From contig NC_087079.1 in assembly GCF_026151205.1 (NCBI RefSeq), positions 7,802,635-7,866,634 on the forward strand: a stretch of 64,000 nucleotides of DNA, written 5' to 3'. The DNA comes from Bolinopsis microptera (taxonomy: Eukaryota > Ctenophora > Tentaculata > Lobata > Bolinopsidae). Each line of letters starts with the position of its first letter. Position 1 is the first letter of the stretch. Shown piece by piece: positions 21,628 to 31,235 of this stretch. The notes below the pieces were generated by a model. It searched no databases and had not been told where the DNA came from. It saw nothing but the letters and a program-made list of their open reading frames with translations. The translations under genes were made by a program, and so were the position numbers.

Positions 21628-21771
21628 GTAGAATTCCCAAACTTGTTGCAAGGAAAGCTATGAAGAATAACGATTGTCAGGATGCAGATATATACCGTTG
21701 CCCTTTCCTAAAAGCAAAATGTGCCAAAACAGATGTACACACTATGTGCCCAAAATCATGTGGAATTTGTG
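21628..21771 (+). CDS. Gene 1 exon: ShKT module
   Basis: Acceptor TATATTTCAG, donor TGTG|GTAAG, phase 1-1. DCQDADIYRC ... MCPKSCGIC. Confidence 0.85.
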
Positions 21772-21896
21772 GTAAGAAGTTTTAATTTATATCATGTAAC
21801 TGCTGTGATCCATTACAAGAATAAAAGACTGGATCACAGATTATACACGTCCTGATATAGAAGTCCTGAAACGCTTTTACCTACATCATATTTCAG

Positions 21897-22061
21897 GAAT
21901 AACCGGTTTGCAAAGTGTGGGCTCTGGAAAATGTGGAAATAGAGTGCGCTACGACGTTTGCGCTGTATGGAAAGCAAAAGGAATGTGCGATCCTAAAAAT
22001 AGTGGATATAGATCAAATGTCAGAGGAAAGCTTTGTAAGAAAACATGCAACTCCTGTGAAG
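21897..22061 (+). CDS. Gene 1 exon: ShKT module
   Basis: Acceptor CATATTTCAG, donor GAAG|GTCTGT (weak), phase 1-1. KCGNRVRYDVC ... LCKKTCNSC with a lengthened loop (DPKNSGYRSNVRG). Confidence 0.8.
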
Positions 22062-22533
22062 GTCTGTCCTGTTTTTTCAAATGTATTTGTTTAAAGTTGT
22101 AACAAGAATTTCGCTGCGGTTAAACCACGCACGATCAATTTTCCCTACGATGTACTTGTACCATTAATTCTTTTGAGTGAAAAGTGTTACTGGAAAAAAG
22201 TGCAACATAATTAAATACTGTGTTTTTTATAAATGAGTGGGATGCATGGTAAAAATTGACGAATGATTTGACCAATGTAGCGCCGCGCATCAACAATAAA
22301 TCCCATAAATGAATCCAGAAAATTGCGGAAAATAACTTTGCGAAGGAGGAATTTCTAATTTAAATCTGAAACTTGAAAGTTTGTCTTAAACCATATATTT
22401 AGATATTTGTGAATGTGACCTACGAGCACGGATAATATGTCGGATAACTTTTGAGGCATTCAAAATTGATCAGGCAACTATCTGTTTTCTACACATACAA
22501 ATCTTCTTGTATCAACGTTTTGGATTATTTCAG

Positions 22534-22632
22534 ACGGAATTCTAATGCCAGATAATGAGGAAAAGAAAGACGAAAGTATCGATAATGAGGAAAAGAAAGA
22601 TGATAACAAGCCGAAAAAAGATACTGAGAAAA
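22534..22632 (+). CDS. Gene 1 exon a1: charged linker
   Basis: Acceptor GATTATTTCAG, donor AAAA|GTAAGA, phase 1-1. Encodes a Lys/Asp/Glu-rich linker (MPDNEEKKDESIDN) without cysteines. Its intron to b1 is only 154 bp. Confidence 0.85.
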
Positions 22633-22786
22633 GTAAGATTCTAAGCAACCAATTTTGGAATCTCAATTTTTCACCTCTCACTTTTCTCTTAAAATAAAAT
22701 TGTCACCATTTAGTTTATTTTTTATTTCCCTAAAGTTAATTGATCTGATTATTATATGAACTTTGAACTTAATCTCTCTCTATAAG

Positions 22787-22987
22787 ATTCAAGTAGAACT
22801 GAACCAGACAACAACAAGAAAGAAAGTGACGGAAAAGGAGGGAACAATAATAACAACGGAGATACTGATAAATGTGAAGATTTAACTACATATAAAAGCA
22901 GATGTGGTATCTGGAAATCAAGAGGATTTTGTTCTCGTACAAAAATTAGAGAAAGTTTTTGTAAAAATACGTGTGGTACATGCAAAG
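22787..22987 (+). CDS. Gene 1 exon b1: Asn-rich linker plus ShKT
   Basis: Acceptor CTCTATAAG, donor AAAG|GTTAGT, phase 1-1. Asn/Gly/Asp linker then KCEDLTTYKSRC ... FCKNTCGTC. Confidence 0.85.
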
Positions 22988-23222
22988 GTTAGTTTGGTTA
23001 GTTAAAATCCAGAAAATTGTGGAAAATAACTTTGCGAAGGAGGAATTTCTAATTATCTGAAACTTGAAAGTTTGTCTTAAACCATATTTAGATATTTGTG
23101 AATATGACCTACGAGCACGGATAATATGTCGGATAACTTTTGAGGCATTCAAAATTGATCAGGCAACTATCTGTTTTCTACACATACAAATCTTCTTGTA
23201 TCAACGTTTTGGATTATTTCAG

Positions 23223-23321
23223 ACGGAATTCTAATGCCAGATAATGAGGAAAAGAAAGACGAAAGTATCGATAATGAGGAAAAGAAAGATGATAACAAGC
23301 CGAAAAAAGATACTGAGAAAA
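23223..23321 (+). CDS. Gene 1 exon a2: charged linker
   Basis: Same as a1 with the same splice signals, 689 bp downstream. Confidence 0.85.
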
Positions 23322-23475
23322 GTAAGATTCTAAGCAACCAATTTTGGAATCTCAATTTTTCACCTCTCACTTTTCTCTTAAAATAAAATTGTCACCATTT
23401 AGTTTATTTTTTATTTCCCTAAAGTTAATTGATCTGATTATTAAATGAACTTTGAACTTAATCTCTCTCTATAAG

Positions 23476-23676
23476 GTTCAAGTAGAACTGAACCAGACAA
23501 CAACAAGAAAGAAAGTGACGGAAAAGGAGGGAACAATAATAACAACGGAGATACTGATAAATGTGAAGATTTAACTACATATAAAAGCAGATGTGGTATC
23601 TGGAAATCAAGAGGATTTTGTTCTCGTACAAAAATTAGAGAAAGTTTTTGTAAAAATACGTGTGGTACATGCAAAG
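23476..23676 (+). CDS. Gene 1 exon b2: Asn-rich linker plus ShKT
   Basis: Copy of b1; the first exon base is G (Ser at the junction) instead of A (Asn). Confidence 0.85.
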
Positions 23677-23911
23677 GTTAGTTTGGTTAGTTAGAATCCA
23701 GAAAATTGTGGAAAATAACTTTGCGAAGGAGGAATTTCTAATTATCTGAAACTTGAAAGTTTGTCTTAAACCATATTTAGATATTTGTGAATATGACCTA
23801 CGAGCACGGATAATATGTCGGATAACTTTTGAGGCATTCAAAAGAGATCAGGCAACTATCTGTTTTCTACACATACAACTCTTCTTGTCTCAACGTTTTG
23901 GATTATTTCAG

Positions 23912-24010
23912 ACGGAAGTCTTATGCCAGATAATGACGAAAAGAAAGACGAAAGTATCGATAATGAGGAAAAGAAAGATGATAACAAGCCGAAGAAAGAT
24001 ACTGAGAAAA
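23912..24010 (+). CDS. Gene 1 exon a3: charged linker
   Basis: Copy of a1 with a few substitutions (GlySerLeuMet start, DNDEKK). Good donor GTAAGA. Confidence 0.85.
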
Positions 24011-24164
24011 GTAAGATTCTAAGCAGCCAATTTTGGAATCCCAATTTTTCACCTCTCACTTTTCTCTTAAAATAAAACTGTCACCATTTAGTTTATTTTT
24101 TATTTCCCTAAAGTTAATTGATCTGATTATTATATGAACTTTGAACTTAATCTCTCTCTATAAG

Positions 24165-24365
24165 ATTCAAGTAGAACTGAACCAGACAACAACAAGAAAG
24201 AAAGTGACGGAAAAGGAGGGAACAATAATAACAACGGAGATACTGATAAATGTGAAGATTTAACTACATATAAAAGCAGATGTGGTATCTGGAAATCAAG
24301 AGGATTTTGTTCTCGTACAAAAATTAGAGAAAGTTTTTGTAAAAATACGTGTGGTACATGCAAAG
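24165..24365 (+). CDS. Gene 1 exon b3: Asn-rich linker plus ShKT
   Basis: Copy of b1; same ShKT residues. Confidence 0.85.
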
Positions 24366-24600
24366 GTTAGTTTGGTTAGTTAGAATCCAGAAAATTGTGG
24401 AAAATAACTTTGCGAAGGAGGAATTTCTAATTATCTGAAACTTGAAAGTTTGTCTTAAACCATATTTAGATATTTGTGAATATGACCTACGAGCACGGAT
24501 AATATGTCGGATAACTTTTGAGGCATTCAAAAGAGATCAGGCAACTATCTGTTTTCTACACATACAACTCTTCTTGTCTCAACGTTTTGGATTATTTCAG

Positions 24601-24699
24601 ACGGAAGTCTTATGCCAGATAATGACGAAAAGAAAGACGAAAATATCGATAATGAGGAAAAGAAAGATGATAACAAGTCGAAGAAAGATACTGAGAAAA
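24601..24699 (+). CDS. Gene 1 exon a4: charged linker with altered donor
   Basis: Copy of a3, but the donor reads GTAGAA instead of GTAAGA. This weaker site could cause skipping of this exon; skipping would not shift frame. Confidence 0.75.
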
Positions 24700-24853
24700 G
24701 TAGAATTCTAAGCAGCCAATTTTGGAATCCCAATTTTTCACCTCTCACTTTTCTCTTAAAATAAAATTGTCACCATTTAGTTTATTTTTTATTTCCCTAA
24801 AGTTAATTGATCTGATTATTAAATGAACTTTGAACTTAATCTCTCTCTATAAG

Positions 24854-25054
24854 GTTCAAGTAGAACTGAACCAGACAACAACAAGAAAGAAAGTGACGGA
24901 AAAGGAGGGAACAATAATAACAACGGAGATACTGATAAATGTGAAGATTTAACTACATATAAAAGCAGATGTGGTATCTGGAAATCAAGAGGATTTTGTT
25001 CTCATACAAAAATTAGAGAAACATTTTGTAAAAATACATGTGGTACATGCAAAG
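24854..25054 (+). CDS. Gene 1 exon b4: Asn-rich linker plus ShKT
   Basis: Most diverged b copy near its 3' end (ETFCKNTCGTC, Ser-His-Thr in place of Ser-Arg-Thr); donor GTCAGT. Confidence 0.85.
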
Positions 25055-25109
25055 GTCAGTCCGGTTAGTTTGTTTAAGTACTCTTATAATACTCTTTCTA
25101 AAACTAGCT

Positions 25110-25180
25110 GCACGAATCTGTCACGGAAAAATAATCTTCTAGAAGCTCTCATTTGGTGGATAATCTCATTATTTTGATCA
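25110..25180 (+). repeat. Dispersed repeat shared with 44985-45070
   Basis: CGAATCTGTCACGG and CTTCTAGAAGCTCTCATTTG recur in inverted orientation at about 44985-45070. Non-coding. Confidence 0.5.
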
Positions 25181-25469
25181 AACCGGTAGGCGGTAACGTA
25201 AGGTCGGAAAACTATAAGTTGGCGATTGTCCATATTTTACAGAAAGAATAATATGTCTACGAACATAGATACATGTATATGCATTTTACTCAGGAGCAAC
25301 TTTGGTAGATAGCGTTTTCAGAACAGTAGGGTGGTATGGAGTTAAAGCAATTGATTGGTCTGTGTGATTAAGTTAACATTTTGAGGAATTTATCAATCGT
25401 TTTATTTACTGGAGTTGGACCCATTACTTTTCTTATTATACATATAATCAACATTTTGGATTGTTTCAG

Positions 25470-25664
25470 ACGGAAGTCCTATGCCAGATAAAGATGAAAA
25501 TAAAGAAAAGAAAGATAATAACAAGTCGAAGAAAGCCACTGAGACTTGTAAAGATAGAGCAGATGTCAGTAAAGAATGTGGTGAATGGAAATCGCAGGGA
25601 TATTGTGAATCGCAGAAACAAGTTAAAGAAATATTATGTAAAAAGACATGCGGTGCATGTGGAG
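25470..25664 (+). CDS. Gene 1 exon: Lys/Asp linker plus ShKT (paralogue of 16535)
   Basis: Acceptor GATTGTTTCAG, donor GGAG|GTTAGT, phase 1-1. TCKDRADVSKEC ... LCKKTCGAC. Confidence 0.9.
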
Positions 25665-25715
25665 GTTAGTTATTGTTAGTTTGGTTCCATTACAGTGTTC
25701 TTGAATACTTATATA

Positions 25716-25732
25716 GCCCCCCCCCCCCCCCC
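25716..25732 (+). repeat. Poly-C run
   Basis: About 17 consecutive C at the edge of the SINE-like insert that splits the octamer satellite from its flank. Confidence 0.9.
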
Positions 25733-25741
25733 TTATATACT

Positions 25742-25998
25742 TATCCATAGACACAGTGTTTCGTCCTATTAGGACTCATCAGTGTGGATCAAATCATCAG
25801 GGATGGTTTTGCTGATGGCGGGACCAGATTACTGGTCCGGGACCGCGCCACTGAGCCACCAAGCCCTTAATGATGAAGGAATTACATAGGTACCACAGTG
25901 CTCTTCAAACTCATTACGAGTTAGGAGCTTTGCATTTAAGCTAAGCGGTGATCTATTCATTCCCTATAGAGTGCTCAAGCTTAGTAAACTAGGCAAGC
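25742..25998 (-). mobile_element. SINE-like insert with terminal hammerhead ribozyme
   Basis: About 250 bp absent from the otherwise parallel intron at 16730-16770, with TTATCCA at both edges. On the minus strand it has TGGCTCAGTGG (25848-25858), a good match to a tRNA pol III A box, and a degenerate B-box-like GATTTGATCC (25786-25795), followed directly by a hammerhead motif. A tRNA-derived SINE or retrozyme-like element is inferred; limits approximate. Confidence 0.5.
25743..25789 (-). ncRNA. Hammerhead ribozyme (type I)
   Basis: On the minus strand: stem I strand ATCCACA, core CTGATGA (25776-25782), stem II GTCCT/AGGAC with loop AAT, core GAA plus A15.1, stem III ACA/TGT with a 3-nt loop, cleavage triplet GTC (C at 25750), then stem I strand TATGGAT. 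All invariant core positions are present; stem I has one mismatch in seven. The very short stem III is typical of hammerheads carried by retroelements, which tend to act as dimers. Confidence 0.85.
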
Positions 25999-26022
25999 AT
26001 ATTTATCCACATACTTATTATA

Positions 26023-26418
26023 CACTTATATTATATACTTATATACTTATATACTTATATACTTATATACTTATATACTTATATACTTATATACTTATAT
26101 ACTTATATACTTATATACTTATATACTTATATACTTATATACTTATATACTTATATACTTATATACTTATATACTTATATACTTATATACTTATATACTT
26201 ATATACTTATATACTTATATACTTATATACTTATATACTTATATACTTATATACTTATATACTTATATACTTATATACTTATATACTTATATACTTATAT
26301 ACTTATATACTTATATACTTATATACTTATATACTTATATACTTATATACTTATATACTTATATACTTATATACTTATATACTTATATACTTATATACTT
26401 TATATATACTTATATACT
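26023..26418 (+). repeat. ACTTATAT octamer satellite, about 49 copies
   Basis: Same unit as at 16770-16993 but longer, and interrupted from its upstream exon by the SINE-like insert. Confidence 0.95.
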
Positions 26419-26464
26419 GTAAAAGAGTAATGAATTTCCTAAGCCAGATAATGACAAAAGTCTT

Positions 26465-26894
26465 ATGCCAGATAATGATGGAAAAAAAGTGGAAAATATT
26501 GATACTGATGAAAAGAAAGGAGAAAGTATTAATAATGATGAAAAGAAAGAAGAAAGTATTGATAATGATGAAAAGAACGAAGAAATGATTGATAATGATG
26601 AAAAGAAAGAAGAACGTATTGATAATGATGAAAAGAAAGAGGAAAGTGTTGATAACGATGAAAAGAAAGAGGAAAGTATTGATAATGATGAAAAGAAAGA
26701 GGAAAGTATTGATAATGATGAAAAGAAAGATGATAACAAATCAGAGAAGGATACTGAGTCTTGTGATGATAAGGAAGGTGCTGATAGGTGTGGTAAATGG
26801 AAATCAGAAGGATATTGTGAAACGAATATAGAACTTAAAGAAATATTCTGTAAGAGGACGTGCGGTTCTTGTGAAGGAGTAACCCTCAATGAAG
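26465..26894 (+). CDS. Gene 1 exon: acidic repeats plus ShKT (paralogue of 17041)
   Basis: About eight DEKKEESIDN-type repeats, then SCDDKEGADRC ... FCKRTCGSC, donor GAAG|GTTAGT. The true 5' limit is uncertain: the acceptor equivalent to that at 17040 (here AAAAGAG near 26428) would enter in the wrong phase because the leader is two bases longer, so an unseen acceptor is used or the leader carries a frameshift. The start given is the first in-frame ATG, not a proven exon edge. Confidence 0.75.
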
Positions 26895-27132
26895 GTTAGT
26901 TATTGACAATTATTTCAGTATTTTTATAAACATTTATTCCAGTTGCAAGTAACGTTGCTGTTTTTACTTTTTTCTTTGCTTTTCGAAGTCATAAAGATAA
27001 CCGTCCGCAGATTTGATTATTATGTACAAACTTTGTCAAACAAATGTCCAAATGAGCATGCAGGATTATCTGTTAATTTACATAAAATTTATAAACACTT
27101 TAAAAAAGTAGCCTGAAACTTCTCCATCTCAG

Positions 27133-27336
27133 GCGAAGAGGCCAAAGTTGTGCCGAGGTCTCAATACATTCGTACAGCCTCCTCGAGCCTGAACCAAGCT
27201 CCAGGTTGTAAGGATGCAGATACTAAGTTTTGTAAACACGTTAAAAGTGAATGCTACGAAAAAGGAATCCAGGAAATATGTCCGAAAACCTGCAGAGTAT
27301 GTCAAGCAAAAAGGAAGGATAACGAGCGAAAAGAAG
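27133..27336 (+). CDS. Gene 1 exon: ShKT module
   Basis: Acceptor CATCTCAG, donor GAAG|GTTTGT, phase 1-1. Leader GEEAKVVPRSQYI, then GCKDADTKFC ... ICPKTCRVC and a basic tail. Source or sister of the truncated exon at 17744. Confidence 0.85.
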
Positions 27337-27553
27337 GTTTGTGGAATTAAAAATGTGTCTATATAGCTCTTTTATTATATTTAGGTACCATTGCTAGAAG
27401 GAACAGTGTACCATTATTGCTAATCGGTCACGAAGGCCAAGGGTCGCCATTCGCTGTTTTCCGAAGAGTCAATCACATAAATTACGCAAGCACGTTATGC
27501 AAAATTTAACAGTTTCTTGGATCCCTCAAGCTCATAGTTAATTCTCATTTTAG

Positions 27554-27664
27554 GAAGATGTAATGACCAGTCTGTTGACTGTGCATTTTTCTCTGGCTAC
27601 TTCTGCAAAAAGTTCCTAGAGGTGGCTAAAATGTGCCCTGAAAGTTGTGGCGTCTGTGATCAAG
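27554..27664 (+). CDS. Gene 1 exon: last ShKT module
   Basis: Acceptor TCATTTTAG, donor CAAG|GTATTT, phase 1-1. RCNDQSVDCAFFSGYFC ... MCPESCGVC. Confidence 0.85.
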
Positions 27665-27869
27665 GTATTTGAATAAATGTTGCAAATTGTTGCAAATTTA
27701 CCCCTAACCTGTATAATTATTGAGGGTTATATTATTAGGTATATTATTAGGCATGTATAATGTATATATAGTATATTAGTATATAGGGTGTTCCTATTAT
27801 CCATAACACGCTCCAATTTTGTTTGATTCAGTCTTTCACATTCAATTCGCGTTACTAAAAATCTTTCAG

Positions 27870-27908
27870 ACAATGGTCTTGATGAATACTCCTTGAGTTC
27901 AGTAGTTG
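27870..27908 (+). CDS. Gene 1 mini-exon: 39-bp spacer
   Basis: Acceptor AATCTTTCAG, donor GTTG|GTAAGT, phase 1-1; encodes DNGLDEYSLSSVV. Good splice signals on both sides and phase match to neighbours. Confidence 0.65.
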
Positions 27909-28080
27909 GTAAGTCAGATTGAACAAAATCAAATACATGTAGTTAGATCTTACTTTATTTTGCTGTTCATGTTGCCTAGTACTATGAACTTTTCAATAAA
28001 TTTGGACGTTAGAAGTTTTCATTGTTCCTGTTGAAGTTTTGTTAGTAATTGTCTACATTCTTACATTAAAACATTTTCAG

Positions 28081-28131
28081 GCGACACTTCCAGTCCTTTG
28101 AGAGGTTTACGGCTCCACTTGGAAGTGCCAG
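28081..28131 (+). CDS. Gene 1 mini-exon: 51-bp spacer
   Basis: Acceptor ACATTTTCAG, donor CCAG|GTATGC, phase 1-1; encodes GDTSSPLRGLRLHLEVP. Confidence 0.6.
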
Positions 28132-28156
28132 GTATGCAATTGCAGGGAAATTGCGA

Positions 28157-28618
28157 GGGGGGGGGGGGGGGGGGGGGTCTTCATCAAAATTCTCTCGAAA
28201 TTGACTTTGTAGTTGTTTCTGATGGAGGGGAGTGATATCTATCAGCTGTTTTTGTTCCCATGGAATAATATTGTTCCTAGCCGAAATTATTGCCAATCAA
28301 AGGTCAGCGCTTATGTGTAATTGTATTGCGCGAGCGATTCCCAATCGCGCGCCCTGAAAATCGAGTCTAAAAATCTATCTTCTCCTACATTTTTGAGTAA
28401 TCACCCTGAAACTTTTAGGATATGTTCTAAGGACCATATTGCCGGTCAAAGGTCACCAATTACTCATTTAGCTGAACTTTGACCGGCAATAATTTCGGTT
28501 AGGAACAATATTTTTCCATGGGACCAAAAACAGCTGATAGATATCACTCCCCCCCCCCACAAAGTCAATTTCGAGAGAATTTTGATGAAGACCCCCCCCC
28601 CGGCCCCCTTAATTATAT
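28157..28618. mobile_element. Poly-G/poly-C TTAA-type MITE, family 1 copy
   Basis: Largely palindromic: a G-run at left and C-runs at right enclose inverted copies of CAAAATTCTCTCGAAATTGA and CAGCTGATAGATATCACTCC. TTAA follows the right end (28619-28622). No TTAA at the left, so that edge may have been altered. Second copy at 57500-58084. Confidence 0.75.
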
Positions 28619-28854
28619 AATAACAAATGTTAAGTTCAATTTTCAATCTAGAAATTACCAGTACCTATCCAATCATTTCTCTCATGAATTACTATGACAG
28701 AAATCTACATTGCATTGTCTGGCCTTGACGTTCTAGCTTATCCATGTTTCTGGATATTTTGTTGATACTTGAGTTCTTCTCTCTACCAAATCTATGTCAT
28801 CATTATTTTTTTTTCAAAATTCAAATTTAATGGTTAAACGATTCTACAATACAG

Positions 28855-29127
28855 GAGTGAAGGAATGCCTCCGCGAAGGTGTATCATTTGTCGGGTCTCC
28901 TACAGCAAGATATGAGGAAGTTACAGAAACATCAGAGTGCTACACTAAGTGCGCCACTAGAGCTGGCTGTGTTGCGTTCTCTCTCTATAAGGACACCGGT
29001 TCATGCATGCTGAAGAACGCTTGGCTAAACCCTGAACCTGTTACTAACCATGAGGCAAAGGATGTCGTTTCCGCGTCTATGGATTGTATTTTAGACGCAG
29101 TTGGAAAAGTTGATAAGATTATTTACA
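28855..29127 (+). CDS. Gene 1 exon: PAN/Apple domain 1
   Basis: Acceptor TACAATACAG, donor TACA|GTAAGT, phase 1-1. ECLREGVSFVGSP ... ECYTKCATRAGCVAFSLYKD ... CMLKN ... VVSASMDCI: the PAN cysteine spacing with the CxxxCxxxxxCxxFsy core and the closing G/ASMDC motif. PAN domains bind protein or carbohydrate ligands extracellularly. Confidence 0.85.
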
Positions 29128-29252
29128 GTAAGTTTTACTTGAACATTGCTAATCATTGTATATGTTTATTGTCTAGATCAAGAAATTATATCATTGAGAA
29201 TTCTTAACAACCTTTGAAGTTGTATAAAGGGGACCAACTTCTAAATTTTCAG

Positions 29253-29333
29253 AGTCTCAAAAAGAGAAAGTTCCGTCAGGGGTAAGCGAACAACCTCCTG
29301 TCCCTGATAGTTTTATTATACAGTCCTCAATAG
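29253..29333 (+). CDS. Gene 1 exon: linker
   Basis: Acceptor AAATTTTCAG, donor ATAG|GTGAGA, phase 1-1. Pro/Ser-rich linker (KVPSGVSEQPPVPDS) between PAN 1 and the Sushi domain. Confidence 0.7.
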
Positions 29334-29726
29334 GTGAGAAACACTTTTCTCGATACTTCTCAATTGAGGTTAGAGGGGGGAAGGGTAAATATGTATTTTT
29401 GGTTTTCACATGCATGATATGACCGCATCAAAATTGGACCTTGCGTCAAAGTTTAAGGTTTACCTATTATTACTAGTAAAACTTAAATTAAAATTATAAT
29501 TTAACTTGTTTAAGTTTTACTACTACTAGTAATTACTGCAGCTCTGTCACATAAGTGACAACTGAAAAATACATGTTTACCCCTCCCTCTGGCCTTAAAT
29601 GAGTGATGTAACTCAAGCGTAAATAATTAATTCAAAATAATACTCGAACTTGTACTTTTGAACTACTTTCACTTGTTAGAATGTATTCACAATGCTTGTA
29701 TAACATTTATTTGGTATTGTTTCCAG

Positions 29727-29894
29727 GCCGGTCTAAAGGATGCGATCTGAGTAGATTGCCGGATGTTTTAGGATTCTATCCTGATAAGAAAACTAACCTT
29801 GATGTCGGGGACTCCGTGATCATGTATTGCAAGACACCTCCTACAAACCCTAAGCTTGTCGATTGTTCTGCTCACGATTCCATTTCATTCTCGG
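29727..29894 (+). CDS. Gene 1 exon: Sushi/CCP domain, first part
   Basis: Acceptor TGTTTCCAG, donor TCGG|GTTAGT, phase 1-1. GCDLSRLPDVLG ... VGDSVIMYCK ... LVDCSAHD gives three of four CCP cysteines; the fourth (PVCES) opens the next exon. The C-terminal Trp usual in CCP modules is not evident, so the call is moderate. Confidence 0.65.
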
Positions 29895-30107
29895 GTTAGT
29901 GAAACAATCATCCCAGCCCAGGGTAGCGTGGTGGTGAGACTCACACCACGGATCGCTATTTTAGACCAAGGAATAGTTCTTTGCTCTTTATCTGGTTATC
30001 TATTGTATGTCTGAACATTTATCAAAAAAGGTAATTGAATTTAATAAGTAAATTAAGGCACAATCAGGAATTAGATTCAGTCAACCATAACCAATGAGAA
30101 GGACTCA

Positions 30108-30732
30108 AAGGAGACATATTTATGTTCGACATAATTCCGGTGACATAAATGATTTGGGAACGAAAATATGGGAATTTTTACCGAAAACCACCACATTTTG
30201 TACCCCAAATTAAATCATGGTATTTGGGATTTTTTTCATCTCCTTATTTTACAAAAATGAAACCCAATATTTGAGAAAATTAAACACAAAAATCTTCTCT
30301 GATCAGCTGTTTCATCTTGTAAACAATTTCTCCGGAGCCTTTGAAAGTCAGCCTCAACTTAACTTATAATCCTCCAGAAGGTATAGGAGACCGACAGTGT
30401 TTGTTATCTTCCACTAATCCCGAAATTTCACCGCCGTGACCATTAAAGTAGTGACAGAACTTGCTTATTTTTAATGGAACGTGTCTAAAATCATTTTTAA
30501 AGCTATTCATGATCGAATAATCGTTCATTATTGGTTTGATGAATAATATTTATAACTTACTATATTGATGATTTGATAGTAAATCGATAAAATCATAATT
30601 AAGGAAAATACGTGAAAAATAATTCGGGGGAAATAATGATACTATACGTGAAAATAAATTTTGGTAGTCCGAAAATATGGTTTTTTCCCCGAAAAACCAC
30701 CGACTTTCGCACCATTTAAATATGTCTCGTAA
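30108..30732. mobile_element. Possible TIR element in intron
   Basis: GAGACATATTTA at about 30109 is matched inverted near 30717, and both ends contain CGAAAATATGG and AAACCACC motifs in opposite orientation. Old and degenerate, no target duplication seen. Confidence 0.35.
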
Positions 30733-30756
30733 GGTAACTACAATACTTTTAACCAG

Positions 30757-30926
30757 ATTACCCGGTATGTGAGAGTAAAGATAAGAAGTTTGAAGAGGAC
30801 AGACGACGTGACGAGGTAGAAGATGTCGACACCTGGGAAACTCAATCGTGTTATAACTACGGGGGAGTGTATCCTGGGGGTACTCTCAAGGTTCAACTCA
30901 GGGTCCGTACTCTTGCTATGTGCCAG
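30757..30926 (+). CDS. Gene 1 exon: end of Sushi, start of PAN/Apple 2
   Basis: Acceptor TTTTAACCAG, donor CCAG|GTAAGA; enters phase 1, leaves phase 0. PVCES closes the Sushi module; CYNYGGVYPGG opens the PAN domain. Confidence 0.75.
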
Positions 30927-31052
30927 GTAAGATCATATACAAATAAAACTTGAGTGCGCCAATTGTTTCAAGGATTATAAATTGGACACCACGGTGAGAA
31001 TCTGTGATAATAAAATGTTGAATTAGATAGCTTCATCGTCTAAATCTTACAG

Positions 31053-31235
31053 CGAATGTGCGAGAACAGAGGGGGCTGTGTAGCTTTCACAATAGTCCAG
31101 CGAAACTGGATGTGTATCTTGCGAGGCCTGGAGCATGGAGAGCTGGAGAAAACTAGTCGGCTTGCTAGAAACGGGGACGTGGTTTCTGCTAGCATGGATT
31201 GTATCAGAAAATCCTCAGATTATAGTTCCAAGTGA
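31053..31235 (+). CDS. Gene 1 terminal exon: PAN/Apple 2, stop
   Basis: Acceptor AATCTTACAG. RMCENRGGCVAFTIVQRNW ... CILRG ... VVSASMDCIRK then TGA at 31233-31235. The ending VVSASMDCI is shared with PAN 1, so the two PAN domains are paralogues despite different intron positions. Confidence 0.8.
   Translation, partial: RMCENRGGCVAFTIVQRNWMCILRGLEHGELEKTSRLARNGDVVSASMDCIRKSSDYSSK

Larger units (their letters stand above)
22314..25063 (+). repeat. Four tandem copies of a 689-bp two-exon unit
   Basis: Corresponding features recur at exact 689-bp steps (start points near 22314, 23003, 23692, 24381). Each unit holds a charged linker exon, a 154-bp intron and a ShKT exon, plus flanking intron. 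Copies differ by few bases, indicating very recent duplication or gene conversion. Copies 1 and 2 share ACGGAATTC at the linker start; copies 3 and 4 share ACGGAAGTC. Confidence 0.95.
7665..31235 (+). other. Gene 1: giant ShKT mosaic gene with C-terminal PAN-Sushi-PAN
   Basis: Composite of exons listed separately. Nearly all have phase-1 boundaries on both sides (GT donor after the first base of a Gly/Glu/Asp codon), so they can be duplicated or skipped without frameshift. 28 ShKT modules are recognisable, then spacers, PAN, Sushi (CCP), PAN, TGA at 31233-31235 and AATAAA at 31358. The ShKT fold is a 35-40-residue module with three disulfides (C1-C6, C2-C4, C3-C5); in multi-module proteins it usually serves extracellular binding or matrix roles, not toxicity. 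The signal-peptide exon is not securely found, and the block could be two genes separated near the nested sulfotransferase. Confidence 0.7.

Noticed and set aside
22478..24748. Minus-strand frames MRGEKL... and MHVPHV... repeated every 689 bp
   Set aside because: Antisense shadows of the linker and ShKT exons; repetition comes from the tandem duplication.
25971..26588. 205-codon frame across the second satellite
   Set aside because: Same satellite artefact running into the wrong frame of the next ShKT exon.
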